64,000 nucleotides of DNA from Paramacrobiotus metropolitanus (taxonomy: Eukaryota; Tardigrada; Eutardigrada; Parachela; Macrobiotidae): positions 124,001 to 188,000 of the forward strand of contig NW_026570372.1 of the NCBI RefSeq assembly GCF_019649055.1. The letters are read 5' to 3'. How positions within the stretch are numbered: the first letter of the stretch is position 1; every line of letters begins with the position of its first letter. Below the pieces are notes generated by a model. That model had not been told where the DNA came from, did no database searches, and worked only from the letters and a program-made list of their open reading frames with translations. Of this stretch, positions 9,469-21,384 are shown one piece after another. A program made the translations under genes and the position numbers.

Positions 9469-10805
9469 GTGTATGTAATTGGTCAGTGGTCAGTAGAAAT
9501 TAGTCGGTCAGCCATCTTGGATATTTTCTACATTTTGGTTTTTTTTATTATTAAGCGTGGGCAATAGCGGTGGTCGTCGGTCAAATACTGGAATCTGGAA
9601 TCAGATTGTTATTACGGACAGATTTGGAGTTCAGAATGGCGGAAAATACAGTCTGTAGTAACAGTGAGTCGGGCGCGTGATGTACCGACTCATTAAAACA
9701 CTTAAAATTCACAGTGATGACGGGAAATTTCGCTCCGAGCGCGAGTGTTTGGGCGAATTGGCCCTCCTGCTTTTCAAAAAATTTAAAAGGAAAGGGTTGA
9801 CCTAATTATTATGTTAATACAATTGTCATGAAAATTGTTGTTGCTTTAAACGCTAAAATCATCGATGAAATTTAAAATTCCATTTAGAATTTTGTACCAG
9901 TAACCTTTGCAGAAATTAAGCGACTTAATTTTGTTATAAATTCCAACGCTTTGATCCAACATCCAAAAAGTTTGACGTGAGAAGCACGCCAATTTTGATT
10001 ATATTTCTCGAATACTTTTTTATATATGATTCCCTAACCAAAACAAAATAAAACACGGGAAGTTGGACAATACCAGCTCTCGGCAGTGATTGTGGTACAT
10101 GTACAGTAACAGTGCTGTAACGGGACGCCTGCGCCGATCAGGAAAATGCTGCCGGAAATCGGGAGCGGCAGACGTGGATCTTTGAATTTATTTATTTAAT
10201 ATTTATTTACTGTCTGTAGCTAGAACTACAGGTACGAGGTACACATGGAAACCTAATAAGGTACACATGGAAATGGCAATTTTTGAGGGTAAACTTTCAA
10301 ATTTCTACGCTTAACGTTATTCCGTAATCTGAGCCATTAAAACGTTAAGCCATTAAAACATTCACCAGTGGAAATAAATTAAATTGCACTAGGTTTCGCT
10401 CATTAAAATAACATTTGTGATCGTTATTTTATAGTTTTGCGTTTAGTGATGAAAAGGCAATAATTCTTCGCGGACTTATTCCGCGCAATTTGCGGGGGTC
10501 TGCTAGTTTTGTCACATAAAAACTAAAAGCTGCGGAAAGCAGATGCGAAGCCATAATTTTGATGAAATGCACTCCAGCAAGTTTTTGAAAAGGTACCGGA
10601 GCAAAATCAAACAACCAATAAACTTACACTACTTACATAGAATATTTCACCTTAAGGTTAGAAACGAACCTTCAAATATTGCACAAATCTGCCGACAACG
10701 AAAGCCGGAAGCTGTGTGCTGACTTGTGAGCCGGACTGATTTTCCGCATTAATGTCAAAAACAACAAGTATATATATTAATAGTCTCATTGATAAAAATT
10801 GTTAG

Positions 10806-11080
10806 AACCTCAAAACCTCTTCTCGAAAAATCACAGTCAAGTGACTCAAGTTATGCATTTATTATTAGAAACTGTTTAAACCTTTAAACCAATGTCTAAA
10901 AAATATCTGTCAAAACCGAATATCATTAATTTTTTATTAAAAACTGTTAAAATCTCATTTCTGAAAAATCATTGTCAAAACTCTATATTATTAATTTTGC
11001 TATTAAAAACTGTTAAAACCTTAAAACCTCTTTTCAAAAAAACACTCAAAACCATATATTATAAAAAATTTTTAAAACCT
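10806..11080. repeat. Degenerate tandem repeat, period about 60-65 bp
   Basis: Roughly four diverged copies of a unit containing CTGTCAAAAC, TATTATTAATTTT and AAAACTGTTAAAACC. Very AT-rich. The short frame across it (10892-11083) is a by-product of the repeat. Confidence 0.6.
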
Positions 11081-11093
11081 TAGCGGTGGCTAA

Positions 11094-11140
11094 CGATAAG
11101 GACGCCAAAGCCTTCTTTATCGCTAAAGCGTTATAATTAA
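11094..11140 (+). CDS. Probable upstream exon of the IFT54 gene (end of CH domain)
   Basis: After an acceptor-like CCTTAG, the frame reads VANDKDAKAFFIAKA. This resembles the end of the CH domain of TRAF3IP1/IFT54, where vertebrate proteins have a KDKDAK-type motif. The position is right, just before the exon at 11358. However, no GT donor in the needed phase follows GCG at 11138-11140, and a stop follows two codons later, so the junction is unresolved. It may be a non-canonical splice, a sequence error or a decayed exon. Confidence 0.35.
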
Positions 11141-11357
11141 TTACTAGAGTAGACTTTACTGTAATAATTATTAGTGTTCGGGCAACTTTTTACTGGTTGT
11201 TACATTTTAATCTCTTAGTTAATTACACATGTACAGTAGTTTAATTGATTGTACTTACATTGCAGTATTATTTACTCTCTGTGACAACTTGATAGTTGAT
11301 ACCTTTCAGAACACAAGTTTTCAGTTTTGTTTAATTCGAACGGTAACCGCATTGCAG

Positions 11358-14187
11358 GTTATCAACTATGTATCAACGGCTACCGGAAGTGATTTCGGTT
11401 TGAAACCAGCGCGTGTTTGTGCCGGTCAAGATGCGGAAAAAACCAATGCCCTCCTACAAAGTCTGGGCAAACTGCTTGCCTCAAAAAAGGTGGACAATGC
11501 TGCCGTGATACGGGAGATCCGCAAAGGCAAAGGAACGGTCGACCTCGGCACTTTCCCCAAGGGAGCCGCCTTCCTGAAGGTCGATGAAGGATCGAAGCCG
11601 GACAAAACCGACAAAGCTCCGGCGAAGTTGCACAGTGCACCCGTAAAACCGGCCGCGGCTAAGCAACCGGTGAAAGCTGTGGATAAAGCTCCGCTGCGAG
11701 CAGAAACTACAGATTCGGGAAAAAAGTCTGCAGATGACACGGTAGAAGTACCTGTACGGGCGAGGGAACCCATACCCGGTATAACACAAATTGTGAATTT
11801 TGGTAGGGAAAGTAAGATGCTTCATGAAGCCGGTTGTGATTTCAGAAGAAAAGGGGCCGGAACCGCGGGTAGTGACTATTCCGAAGGCATTACCTGTAGA
11901 AGTACCGGTCCAACTTCCGGCTAAAGATAGACCGGCCACGAAGGTCGAAAATCAGGGCGTCACGACGAAAAATGAAACATCCGTACAACAGAACAAGTAC
12001 ATAAGTAGAATTATAGCAACTATGTATTGTACATGTATAAATGTCAGTAAAACTGAAAAATCAAAAACCCAAGCGGATAACGGAAGAAGTATCAACAACA
12101 CGGCTTATACATATGTACATGCATTTATTTATACAATATCTATATTATTACTGCTGTTGTACTTTTATACGACAGCCATCGTTTATTATACTGTACATAC
12201 ATTTGCATTTTGCACCAAACGAATGCGCTTGCTATGCGTACCATAGCAAGCGCATTCGTTGTGCGCAAATACGATGAACGATACACTTAAGTAGCATATC
12301 GTTCAACGCGAAATTCAAAACAGTTATATCTATACTTCGAATGCTGCCTTATATGGGCTCCCCCTGTATTACTCTCCCTTATCTGGGCTCCCGGCTAGTT
12401 AGCAATACCCGTCAAATTGAATTTATCGGATTATAGCAAAACCCTTTTCTACTTCTTTCAACCGGATTTACAAGTGAGCACACCAAAGAATTCCGAAATT
12501 TCACATCCGATTTATATTTATATATATTATATATATAATAATATTTTTCATTAATTTCAACCGGATTTGCCAATGAACAAACTGAAAAATGCCGAAATTT
12601 CTTATCACCGAAAATGCCGAAATTTCTTTTAAATTTCTTATGCCGAAATTTTTTTTATTTTTTCATGGGGTTCTTAGTGCATTTAAGCGGGCGACGTTTA
12701 GAAAGATCTTAAATTTAGAAAGATTTTGAATTTTAGAAAGATTCTGAATCTGCCGTTGATGCAACCTGAGCATTTTGAAAGAAACTAAATGCTACAAAAG
12801 TACTGGCAAAATAAGTATTTTATATAAATCAAAATTTTCAGTCAGGCATAACACTGATAACAGCTGCGAAAGTGTGAGTTATAACGCAACCGCCCATGTA
12901 GAGGTTTGCTCATATTGCCCGGGAGCCCAGATAAGGGAGAGTAATATAAGGGGAGCCCATATAAGGCAGCATTCGAAGTATATTCTATCTAGCCAGCCGC
13001 GCCCAACCACCGCCGCCCGCCCAACCACCGCAGCGCGCCCAACCACGGCCAAACGGGCCCCGCAACGCCCGCCTACAGCAGCCAACCGCTCCCGTCGCAC
13101 CTCGTTAGCGCCGAGCGAAGGCGAACTCCCTGAAGATGTCCCGCCGGCCAACATTAAATTTCTAGATGAGGAGACGGCAGACAACGAGCAGCTACTACAG
13201 GAACTGGCTGCCCCTGAGGTCATCATCTTCAGTCAGCTGGATGCAGGCTATCGCACAACCAACGGACACCAATCAGGTACTACCCAATGTGCTCGTAGTT
13301 CAATGAAGTGAAATAATTATAATTATACTGATACGATGCAGATTGCTTACTCTCTGATTTGTAAGCTTAAAATTTAAATTGATTCTCTATAGTAACAATA
13401 CTTTGCAAACATTAAAAATACTTTAGCGGCTGGACATCTGGTTGCTAATCTGCGCGACGCACAAAAAGATTTTATTCAAACCACTGGAATCGAGGAAGAC
13501 GAGGTATCAGTAATTTCTGTGAATTTAATAGCTCGCTGTGCGGTTTACCGGATTTATTTGCCCATCGATTCCGAGTTCTAAACGACGAAAAAACTGTGAT
13601 GTGATATGCACTATCATCCATTTTGCGCTGTTTGCACCCTCCATAACTGCGAGTACTCATAGATAATTCTGATTGTGAATACCATATAGCAAGGCACAGT
13701 ATTATTGTGGTTAACAATTACTGTCTCCAGGGTGTCCTCAGCGCTGTTGCTCAACAGGAAGTGGGAAGATTTAAGACAGACATCGACGACGTGTGCAACA
13801 CGTTGCAGAAGGTGTCGCGTCTAACCGATATTCTGGGTACTTATCTGGAGATCCTCCCGGAAGACTTTGAAGACATGGATAAGGATAGGCAACGATACTT
13901 GGAAGAACACCAAGCATTGCTACAGAAAATCGAAACAGCGTCCAAGTATGTTAGCAGTGAACATCCGGCATTTGTAATAACGCCAAGTAACTGCAGTTTA
14001 TTGTGTCTGTGCACAGTTTTTTGTTATTTCCAGAGTTGAAGAACAGCAATTAGAAAAACTGCGACGGGAACTGGCGTTTCAAGAAGAGGCTTTGTTTGCT
14101 GTCGGGGAAGAAATAGCCTCTACACAGCATCGAATCAAAGAGAACAGTGGTCTACTAGAAAAACTTGTAAAACTGCGCAGTATGTGA
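11358..14187 (+). CDS. IFT54: Intraflagellar transport protein 54 homologue (TRAF3IP1/MIP-T3), N-terminus missing
   Basis: IFT54 is an IFT-B subunit that binds tubulin and kinesin-2 and acts in cilium assembly. Exons 11358-11778, 11846-11996, 12993-13276, 13427-13503, 13731-13945 and 14034-14187 have phases that agree at each junction and give 433 codons. The start resembles the family motif after the CH domain (LKPARVCAGQDAEKTNALLQ). A low-complexity Lys/Pro/Ala linker and a PTTAARPTTA repeat follow. The C-terminal coiled coil then aligns in order: GHLVANLRDAQKDF, a TDILGTYLEILPEDFEDMDK segment, and a final Glu/Leu-rich helix ending KLVKLRSM. The N-terminal CH domain is not found beyond a possible fragment at 11094. 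A GTGAGT overlaps the stop codon, so the true last residues could lie in another exon. The second intron carries a 644-bp MITE. Confidence 0.75.
12219..12259. repeat. Strong hairpin in IFT54 intron
   Basis: ACGAATGCGCTTGCTATG pairs perfectly with its complement across a 5-base loop (18-bp arms). It lies in intron 11997-12992, just left of the MITE. Confidence 0.75.
12335..12978 (+). mobile_element. 644-bp MITE, copy 1 (TA duplication)
   Basis: Ends CTTCGAATGCTGCCTTATAT and the reverse complement, flanked by TA on each side. Inside each end is a second inverted motif (CTCTCCCTTATCTGGGCTCC). A nearly identical copy of the same length lies inverted at 21385-22028. There is no transposase; the fragmentary frame starting at 12775 is present in both copies and is element DNA. 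The right end is only 14 bases from the IFT54 splice acceptor at 12991-12992. Confidence 0.9.
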
Positions 14188-14674
14188 GTTAGAAACTAGT
14201 TAAAAGCAATCGTATTTCGTTAAAACGGAAATAAGTTCGTGTAACTCGGTTTCGCCGCATTTAAGCAGCACATTTTGCATACGTTTTGCCGGGTGGCATT
14301 GTGTGCTGAAGCGTGCACTGGATGGACTTCTTTCGGTTTAGTTGTATGTGGTACTGAGAAATTCGGCGCTCCGACTAAAAGCCAAAACTACAGTAGTTAA
14401 TCTAATACTTTTCGGCATAAAGGATACGTGTGTATCGGCATCTATAGCACCAAACAGCATGGCATCATTTCCCGGTGATATAAGTAAGTACCAAAAAGCT
14501 GTACAGGATAGTAGATACCCCAAAATGTGCCATATTCAAAAAAATTCCAGGGACACCAGCCCAGTGTACCGCCTGCTGCATGTGTAGTCCCAAGTATGAT
14601 ACAAACTGCTGCGGCACACATTTACTAATGCATGCTGTTCGAAAGAGAAAACAAACATGCATTCTTCATACGGT
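14188..14674. other. Short convergent intergenic region
   Basis: 487 bp between the end of IFT54 (+) and the stop of the dioxygenase (-). It presumably holds both 3' untranslated regions. No gene seen. Confidence 0.5.
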
Positions 14675-16710
14675 TCACTTGCGATCGCGGCTTTTAGTTG
14701 GCCGGACACGAAGGGTCTTTCGGTCTCCAGCAGGACCAACTTCCGCAATGAGGCACATGGTGCCATAGCAGTAATCTAACTCTGGTTGATTTCCGTGAAA
14801 AACAAACGCGGTCCTAGTGATGTTTCGTTGTGCCATTTCCGTAATCCACTGGATGCTCACACCTCCCATGCCCTCAAGGTCCGGGCTCCAATCCTCATCA
14901 TCACAATCATCCCTGTCTTCACCATCACTATCGCCCTTGTCCTCATTAAGAAGAACAATCGCACCCTTTTCACGGGCTAATTCTTGAAAAACATATCCAT
15001 CGACCCAACTGGACTCTTTAAACTGAATAACATGATCCGTTAAAACGGCGACGTTTTCCCGGTCGTCCTGAGTGTACACCTTCAGCTGGATGGGCAGCGA
15101 CAGTTCCTTGCACACGCGGCGAATCATGGCATCGCTGCCCTTCAGATACTCCATCGTGGATCCAAACGGTTTTTTAAGATCAACGGCAATCGGATACTGA
15201 TACTGCAGACCAAAACCAATCAGTCCGCCTTTCGGTAAGAAATCCGGCTCATCCAGCAACTTCGCCAAATTGGCTTTGAACGTCTGCTCTTTCTCGAAGG
15301 AGGCCTGGTTGACTGGGATGCTAAACTCGGGGAAGGTCGGTTGGGCGAAGTAGAGATTGTACGTCAGCGTAACGCGGTGGCCGCTCTGCACCGGCAGAAT
15401 CTCGTGCTCCACGTCGCTGTAGAAGGCCATGTACGCGATGGACGGTGAACGGAGGGCGGCCAGTTCCTTGGCCGAATCGAACGTCCATTCCTTATCGCCC
15501 GAACGCAGGACTAGAGCACCGCCCTCGTGGGGGGTGGGGAAGACGACAACCAAGGAGGCGAACATGTTGACGCCCCGCGGTGTGTCCTTGTGCGGTTTGA
15601 AGAAGCCGTCTTTTCCTATAACAAAAAGACAGCACATTTTATTTCATCACTTGTGCATGAGTGAAATTTTAAAGTTTTCATGAAAATCAAATTATCAACC
15701 AAAGCATCTGCATCGCGACTTGTACTTCACCGTTTTCCCTACCCTGCTCTGACGTTTGGATTTTTTATTTTAAATGCACTATGAATACTTCTGCAGCAAA
15801 ACCACACCAGCTGATTTGCCGACGATATTCTGGATATCTTCGTTCAGCTACTTTGGCGATCGTATACTATACCTACGTCTACTAAGACTACGAGCACAGT
15901 ATTTGTACTCGTACTCATTAAAATAGCTGAAAATTGTTTGGGCTGTTTTTAAAGCAGATTTCTTCACTCAACTTGCCAATCAAATTTTGCCAGTTTCGTT
16001 ACGCGCGCAACGTGGGTAAAGAAAGTACTGTACCCAAGTGCCGTCGGCGATTCCGACAGGATGCGTTAGTGCTTACCGTAGACATTGAGCTTGTACAATT
16101 CCGCTTCGACATGTCTGTTATGCTCCTCTCCCGACAGCAGATCGCTTTTTATCCGTCCCAACAAACCCGACCGTTCCGCGTCGAACTTCGTGGCGAACAC
16201 GTCGACGTCCAGTTTACCAGCCCTACGGTAGGATTCGTCCAGAACAGCCTCTGTATTCCGTCCAAACTTGGCTGGATCACAGGCACGGGACAGATGCTCC
16301 AGTTCGTCCGTGCTGGCATTGTGCAGGGAGAGCTGTCTGCAGAAAGCGAGGATATTTGCCATAATATGCGTAGTAGTGTAATTACGCTGTAATACGAACA
16401 TTGTATGTGGATTTTACCTGGCATTAGTGCCTCTACCGTAGTACAGAGTGAAGTCCTCGATAGGACGAGGAAACACACCGAATGAAACTGGAGAAGAACT
16501 GATGGAGTTCCGCAGAGCTTCGATGAGGCGACAGCAGGTGACAGACATGGGAGGGGATGCCTTTCGGTCTGGGTCTTCATCGTCTGTAGCAGTGGTAGAC
16601 AAACCAAGAGACTGTTGAATGTTTGCTGGTCGGCCTGCTCTCAACGCTTTCAGCAGAGTTCGGGACCTTCGGGTCGACTGTGCTAGCAAGGGGTAAAACT
16701 TCTCCAACAT
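14675..16710 (-). CDS. Fe(II)/2-oxoglutarate-dependent dioxygenase (prolyl-4-hydroxylase-like), 3 exons
   Basis: Exons (transcript order) 16710-16418, 16336-16077 and 15615-14675 have phases 2 and 1, close exactly and encode 497 aa. The family uses iron, oxygen and 2-oxoglutarate to hydroxylate a substrate, often proline. The catalytic HXD lies at residues 193-195 in FFKPHKDT, directly after the last splice junction. The distal iron-binding His is at 255 (DVEHEIL), and the 2-oxoglutarate-binding Arg is at 265 (GHRVTLTYNL). The N-terminal 180 residues precede the catalytic core and resemble no named domain. A highly acidic loop (DDCDDEDW) lies in the C-terminal third. The core resembles the P4Hc/2OG-FeII_Oxy type. 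The substrate is unknown. There is no signal peptide or membrane segment, so it is probably cytosolic or nuclear. Confidence 0.85.
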
Positions 16711-17580
16711 TTTACAACAACATGAAAGTCATGAATTCTTTGAATCACTGATAGGTGATAGCTGAATCACTGAAATCAATCTTTGAATCACTGATAGCAC
16801 TATGAAGTACTAATAACGGATCCCCGAAACTTTCAGTTTCTTGCGATAAGAGTGTAAAAATTATTCAAACAGTTTGAAAAATTATATGAAAACTGCTCCA
16901 ACGCAAAATTTTCCCTTCGTCAATGCAACTGTTACTGTACTACCGAAATTGGTCCGAAAATGCCCAGTGCCCGCGAACTGCGTGAAGTTAAAACTAGTCG
17001 CAACCGTACTAGCTCCGCCCTAACCGGAACCGGAAGTACCGCAGACAGCTGTGTACCGTATTAAACTGCATAACGCTGCAGAATGTCAGCGCGAAAATGA
17101 TTGTGATCCGAGGTACTTGTGCTACGGGATCCGGATACTCGTATTTGTGCAGGTAAGTAATTACAGTAAATACATTGAATTTAATTAATACATTTAATTG
17201 TAGTTTATTTTATTATTACTAGGCATCTAACGTAATTTTATTTGAATATAACTGCATCTATATTTGCGCATGTGTGCTTGTTGGGGTGTGCACGTGCGTA
17301 TCACAAAACGAAGGCGTAATATACTCGTACAACAAATTGTTTTTCTTTCGCTTTTTTTGAAAGCGTCCGGCAAAAGTAGAACTTAATATTGATGGCGAGT
17401 ACATGAGCGGCAAAATTAAAACGTTTTTTTTTTCATGGTGCCTACGTAAATTCGACAGACTTTGGTTTTCAAAAATGCGATCTTGATTTTTAGCTCGATA
17501 GCATCCACAGTTCCACACACTCCCAAAAAACCATCCAGTATTTACACAATATCAGTTTCGCATTTAATATTACGTAACTG
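16711..17580. other. Intergenic, dioxygenase promoter side
   Basis: 870 bp between the start codon of the dioxygenase and the 3' end of the GPCR, both on the minus strand. Short repeats of TGAATCACTGATAG occur at 16740-16800. I see no supported gene; the minus-strand frame 17258-17518 lacks coding character. Confidence 0.5.
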
Positions 17581-20432
17581 TTAGCGCTTGCGCCAGGTCC
17601 AGAATGCCGCCGCCTTCCGGTATTTGGCGAACATAAGCAGCAGCAGCGGTTCGGCCAGCGCTTTGCAGCACATCAACGTGAAGCCCACATCCCAGAACCA
17701 CACTTCCAGCGGCGTTTCGGGATTGTGCAGGTTAAAATGGAAGATCATCAGGAACAGCGCATACGGTCCGGTGAACACCGCCAACGTCCCCGTCAGTAAC
17801 AGGGTGACCTTAAGACTGTGCAACGTAATCTCCGCCGGTACGGGTTCCACGGCGGGTGCCGTCGTACTACGGTTTCCGTAGGGATTTCGCTCGGCGTCCG
17901 TCCGTGGGGAGGGCGGCTCATGATCGTCGTGATCGGGCACAATCAGGCCGACATCCAGCGCGGTTGGGTCGAAGAAGGCGTTGGCGCTGTCCACCTGGGT
18001 GGGGCTGTGTTGCGACCAGTGGACGACCGGGTCGAAGTGGTGGTTGGTCTGATCGACGGCGGGGATGCGGGTCAGTGTGGCGAAAGCCACGATCACGATG
18101 GCGATCAGGCCAAAGACGCTGGCCGACAGCGGGATCCAAAAGTACCTGTTTGCCAATGCATTTATTTCGCGTAAATTTTATACAGCACATATAACACCGG
18201 TAACATTTAAATTTTAATCAAATGAATCGCGGTAGGTTTTTATGGAAGCACTCGGTCATCGGCTAAGACATTTGATTAAACTGGCTTAAATCGTGAACAG
18301 CTGCAAAGTTTGTCATATTCCAAAAATTATGAAACTTTCGCTATTACGACAATATTGTACATAGATAAGTCGCATGTAATTCAGAAGATGGTTCAAGAAA
18401 AGGGGTCATTAATTAAATCGGAACGATTACCGAAATCAGAAGTACTGTAATTGCTCGTATAGTTCCATATTAACTAAGAACCTTTCATAGCTAGATTACG
18501 CAAAAACCACACGTACCAAATACTGTCATGAAGCAATCCATTTTCACCTTCCAAGGCACACGTCAATGGTCCTGTTTGTACGGTCCACAATGAGTAACTG
18601 TACAAAAGAAATAGCCCGGTACACCGTGCGACGGATCCAGCTTTAAGTAAATTACTCTGACTACGCGCAGTCAATTTTTTATAGGAAGCCAGACTCGTAC
18701 AGCAAAGTCAGATCATTTCCGGTGCTACACGATTTCTGAAATCTTAAATCGATTTATTATGTACTTTCGAAGTACTCCAAATGTAACGTACAGACTGTAG
18801 ATGAAGTAATCTTAATTTTATAATAAGATCTACGTAGAATCAAACTAGAATTATTATCATAATTTTACAGATTAACCTTATATTATATACAGATATGACT
18901 CGTATACTCAATGCCCCATAAGCTTCATAGTTCATACATGCACCGGAAGTGAGTTTGCGGAACACTATGACTGCTAAACAGCAAGCGGCCAACATACTAT
19001 TGATCCTGATTCTGACACATAAAAATGAAGCGAATAAATGCGATTGTATTTGTATAACTGTACTTCCGGTGCATCGGGTTTACACCACGAGCAGCAAGCG
19101 CTCCCAATGCTCCGTTCTGTGTATGTAGCTGGAAAATTAATGAATAATTTTTCATTTACAACTAGAGTGCAGCACCGAATCTTCATGAATTAATGCAGGA
19201 CATACAGATATTGAGACTCACGCTATAGGACAGTGTATTCCAAAGCCATGTAACCATACCAGGACCGTGGGAGCAAATTTCTGCAGCACAGCCGTGGTCT
19301 TGCTTTTCGAACTTGGCACACAATCGAGCACCATGGTCAGTAGGGAGAAGAACTGCTGAAGTGCCATAATAGAGACATTCCAGCAGCCAACAAATGGGAG
19401 GAACGATGTGAAGAATGTGCTGAAAAAACACATTATCTCATTTCCTTATGACGATTACCGATGAGTATTTGATGGCATTTACGGCACATTTAGCGAATTA
19501 ATCTATCGGATTTCAAGCTTGCACAGAGACGCAGCACATCTATCGAAAAACATAAGAAACGCATAATTAAAACTACCAAATAAGGAGAAGAAGAAAAATA
19601 ATTTGTTTCACTAATTAGTGTACTAGTTACTATTTATAAAAGTTCAGAAGTTAAATAACGCCTAAAGTTTTGCTTAGTAATGTAGTTGCCGGTCTTTTTG
19701 CTACGTTCCAAGTTGATTTATTTTAACGCCCGTACTCCTGCATAAAAAAATGCAGAAGCAAAGAAATACTTTTTCCAAAAGTTCCACCGGGACAACAAGC
19801 ATTGTTGACGAATATCGTAGGTTCAACAATCGCAATCGATAACGATCTGTGTACAACAGCGATTTCCGGCTTCTGTATATTTAGTTGAAGCGGAAACGTT
19901 TACACAAAGTTGCCGGTAAAGTAAACTTGCCGTATATTTTATACAGGTGCACTTGTTACCGATGTAATATCTAAAGAAATTTTAGTTTGCGCGAGATTCC
20001 GTTTTAAGTGAAAATGCTAAGAACAGCTGGGTGTTGTGGAATGTGGACAATGTAATATATGTCATATTATGCATAAAGAACCTCGTCATCGACTTGCCTA
20101 ACATGGCAGTAGAATTCAGCGAAAGGCCAGGCCTTATTCAGGACAATATAGGAGACCACGTCGTAGGGATAGATGAAAACCGTTAAACAAAAGTTAACCA
20201 GCAGCAGATTCATCACCAGCACATCGAAGCCCACTTTGGGCCGTTGGACCAGCAGACATCCGCAGAATAAAATACTGTTTAGCAGGATGGACAGGACACT
20301 GGCCACCGCCACCACCACCAAGGCCAGGATCTGTCGGGGAGTGACGTCCAGGGTTTTGGGTTCGGGCTGGTAGTTGAGATAGTTGGAGTAATCATTGCTG
20401 TTGGTGTTGGTGAACTCAAATAATTCAGCCAT
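17581..20432 (-). CDS. Orphan rhodopsin-family (class A) GPCR, 4 exons
   Basis: Exons (transcript order) 20432-20098, 19419-19222, 18597-18517 and 18145-17581 all meet in phase 2 and encode 392 aa. Seven membrane segments can be placed. TM1 contains LLNSILF (Asn 1.50), TM2 is LVMNLLLVNF, and a Cys starts TM3 after WPFAEFYC. TM4 has its Trp in VLVWLHGFG, and the second extracellular loop Cys is in GPLTCALEG. TM5 is FWIPLSASVFGLIAIVIVAF, TM6 contains the GPY proline, and TM7 ends AEPLLLLMF. Several signatures are altered: QQF stands where DRY is expected, Asn replaces the TM2 Asp, and NPxxY is not recognisable. The third intracellular loop is about 80 residues, rich in Asp, His and Pro. The first intron uses a GC donor (AG|GCAAGT). 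Ligand unknown. A 29-codon longer in-frame start is possible, but ATG 20432-20430 has the better context. Confidence 0.85.
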
Positions 20433-21384
20433 TTTACAGGAAAAATGTCGAAATAATGTTAGTAATAGAATCCGGTTTGTGCTAAATATCAGCAACGAAT
20501 TCCGTACTACCGGCAATGTGTCAGCGTTTAGTGCCGATCGAATATAAGCGCACTTGTTGCCATACTTCTACTACCGGAATGCTGGCTGTCGCATAGGACA
20601 CCGATCACACAGATAAACCATGCTGATAAATATCGATGCAGTTTTTTATCACTGGAAGTAGTAGGCTGCGGTGTGGATAGTGTTAAATCGCAGCATTGCA
20701 CACTGTTGTCTGTTTTCTGCCAACTGGGAAATGTATAAGAGGAAATCTTTGTAGTACAACGTTTCTCGATCTAACCGGAACATCTAAGCCGGTGACAGTG
20801 GGAAGGACTTGTTGTAAACGCGCACTAAACTCCAAAACTATCACGTTAAAAACGCGCCACAGCGGCTCTGCCGTACGTCCAGTTCGCAGCAGCAAGGATA
20901 CTTCTATAGAATACACTAGTATTGCAGGAAAATCATTTGATTTTGTGGAAAAAAAAGGTTTTTTACGGGAATACCGAATACTGTTCGTTTAACGTTTAAA
21001 TGTCGTTTACTGCAGAAAACCGTTTATATTTGTATTATAACAAATCTAGTACAAACACTGCATGGGATGATGGCGGCACAAAAGGTATAGCTTCGTATAA
21101 CTGGGAGTCTGCTTATAGTTCTATATGTATAACCGGCCGGTCCGGATGGGACGAATAACCGGATGTTGTCTGCGCATTAAAACTTGAAAAATGTATTTCT
21201 ACTCCCGAGAAAAAAACAGTATGTAGAAAAATATACAGGTCAAATTTAAAACTACCATGGGTTGAACGGGCTTGGTGCTCAACTAGCGATAGTTTTACGT
21301 TCGAATTGGGTTCGAGTTTAACTTATGTGATTTTTTTGCTGTTTTATTCGGGACTTGGATAATTCAATACGCTTGAAACCGATA

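Larger units (their letters stand above)
6433..11093. other. Gene-poor intergenic region
   Basis: About 4.7 kb of AT-rich DNA. It contains a palindromic MITE (6507-6777), a cluster of hairpins at 9371-9468 and a degenerate tandem repeat at about 10806-11080. The open frames here (such as 7637-7882, 8069-8314 and 10429-10614) are short and show no family resemblance or sensible splice context. The missing N-terminal exons of the downstream IFT54 gene would be expected here, but I could not find them. Confidence 0.5.

Noticed and set aside
12775-13311. Long plus-strand frame apparently coding into the IFT54 exon
   Set aside because: Its first half lies in the MITE and the same peptide is encoded by MITE copy 2 at 21364-21588. 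Only the part from 12993 is IFT54.
19020-19135. Possible extra GPCR exon
   Set aside because: It has an acceptor, but splicing exon 2 directly to 18597 keeps phase and gives an ordinary TM4-loop-TM5. Including this piece breaks the frame.
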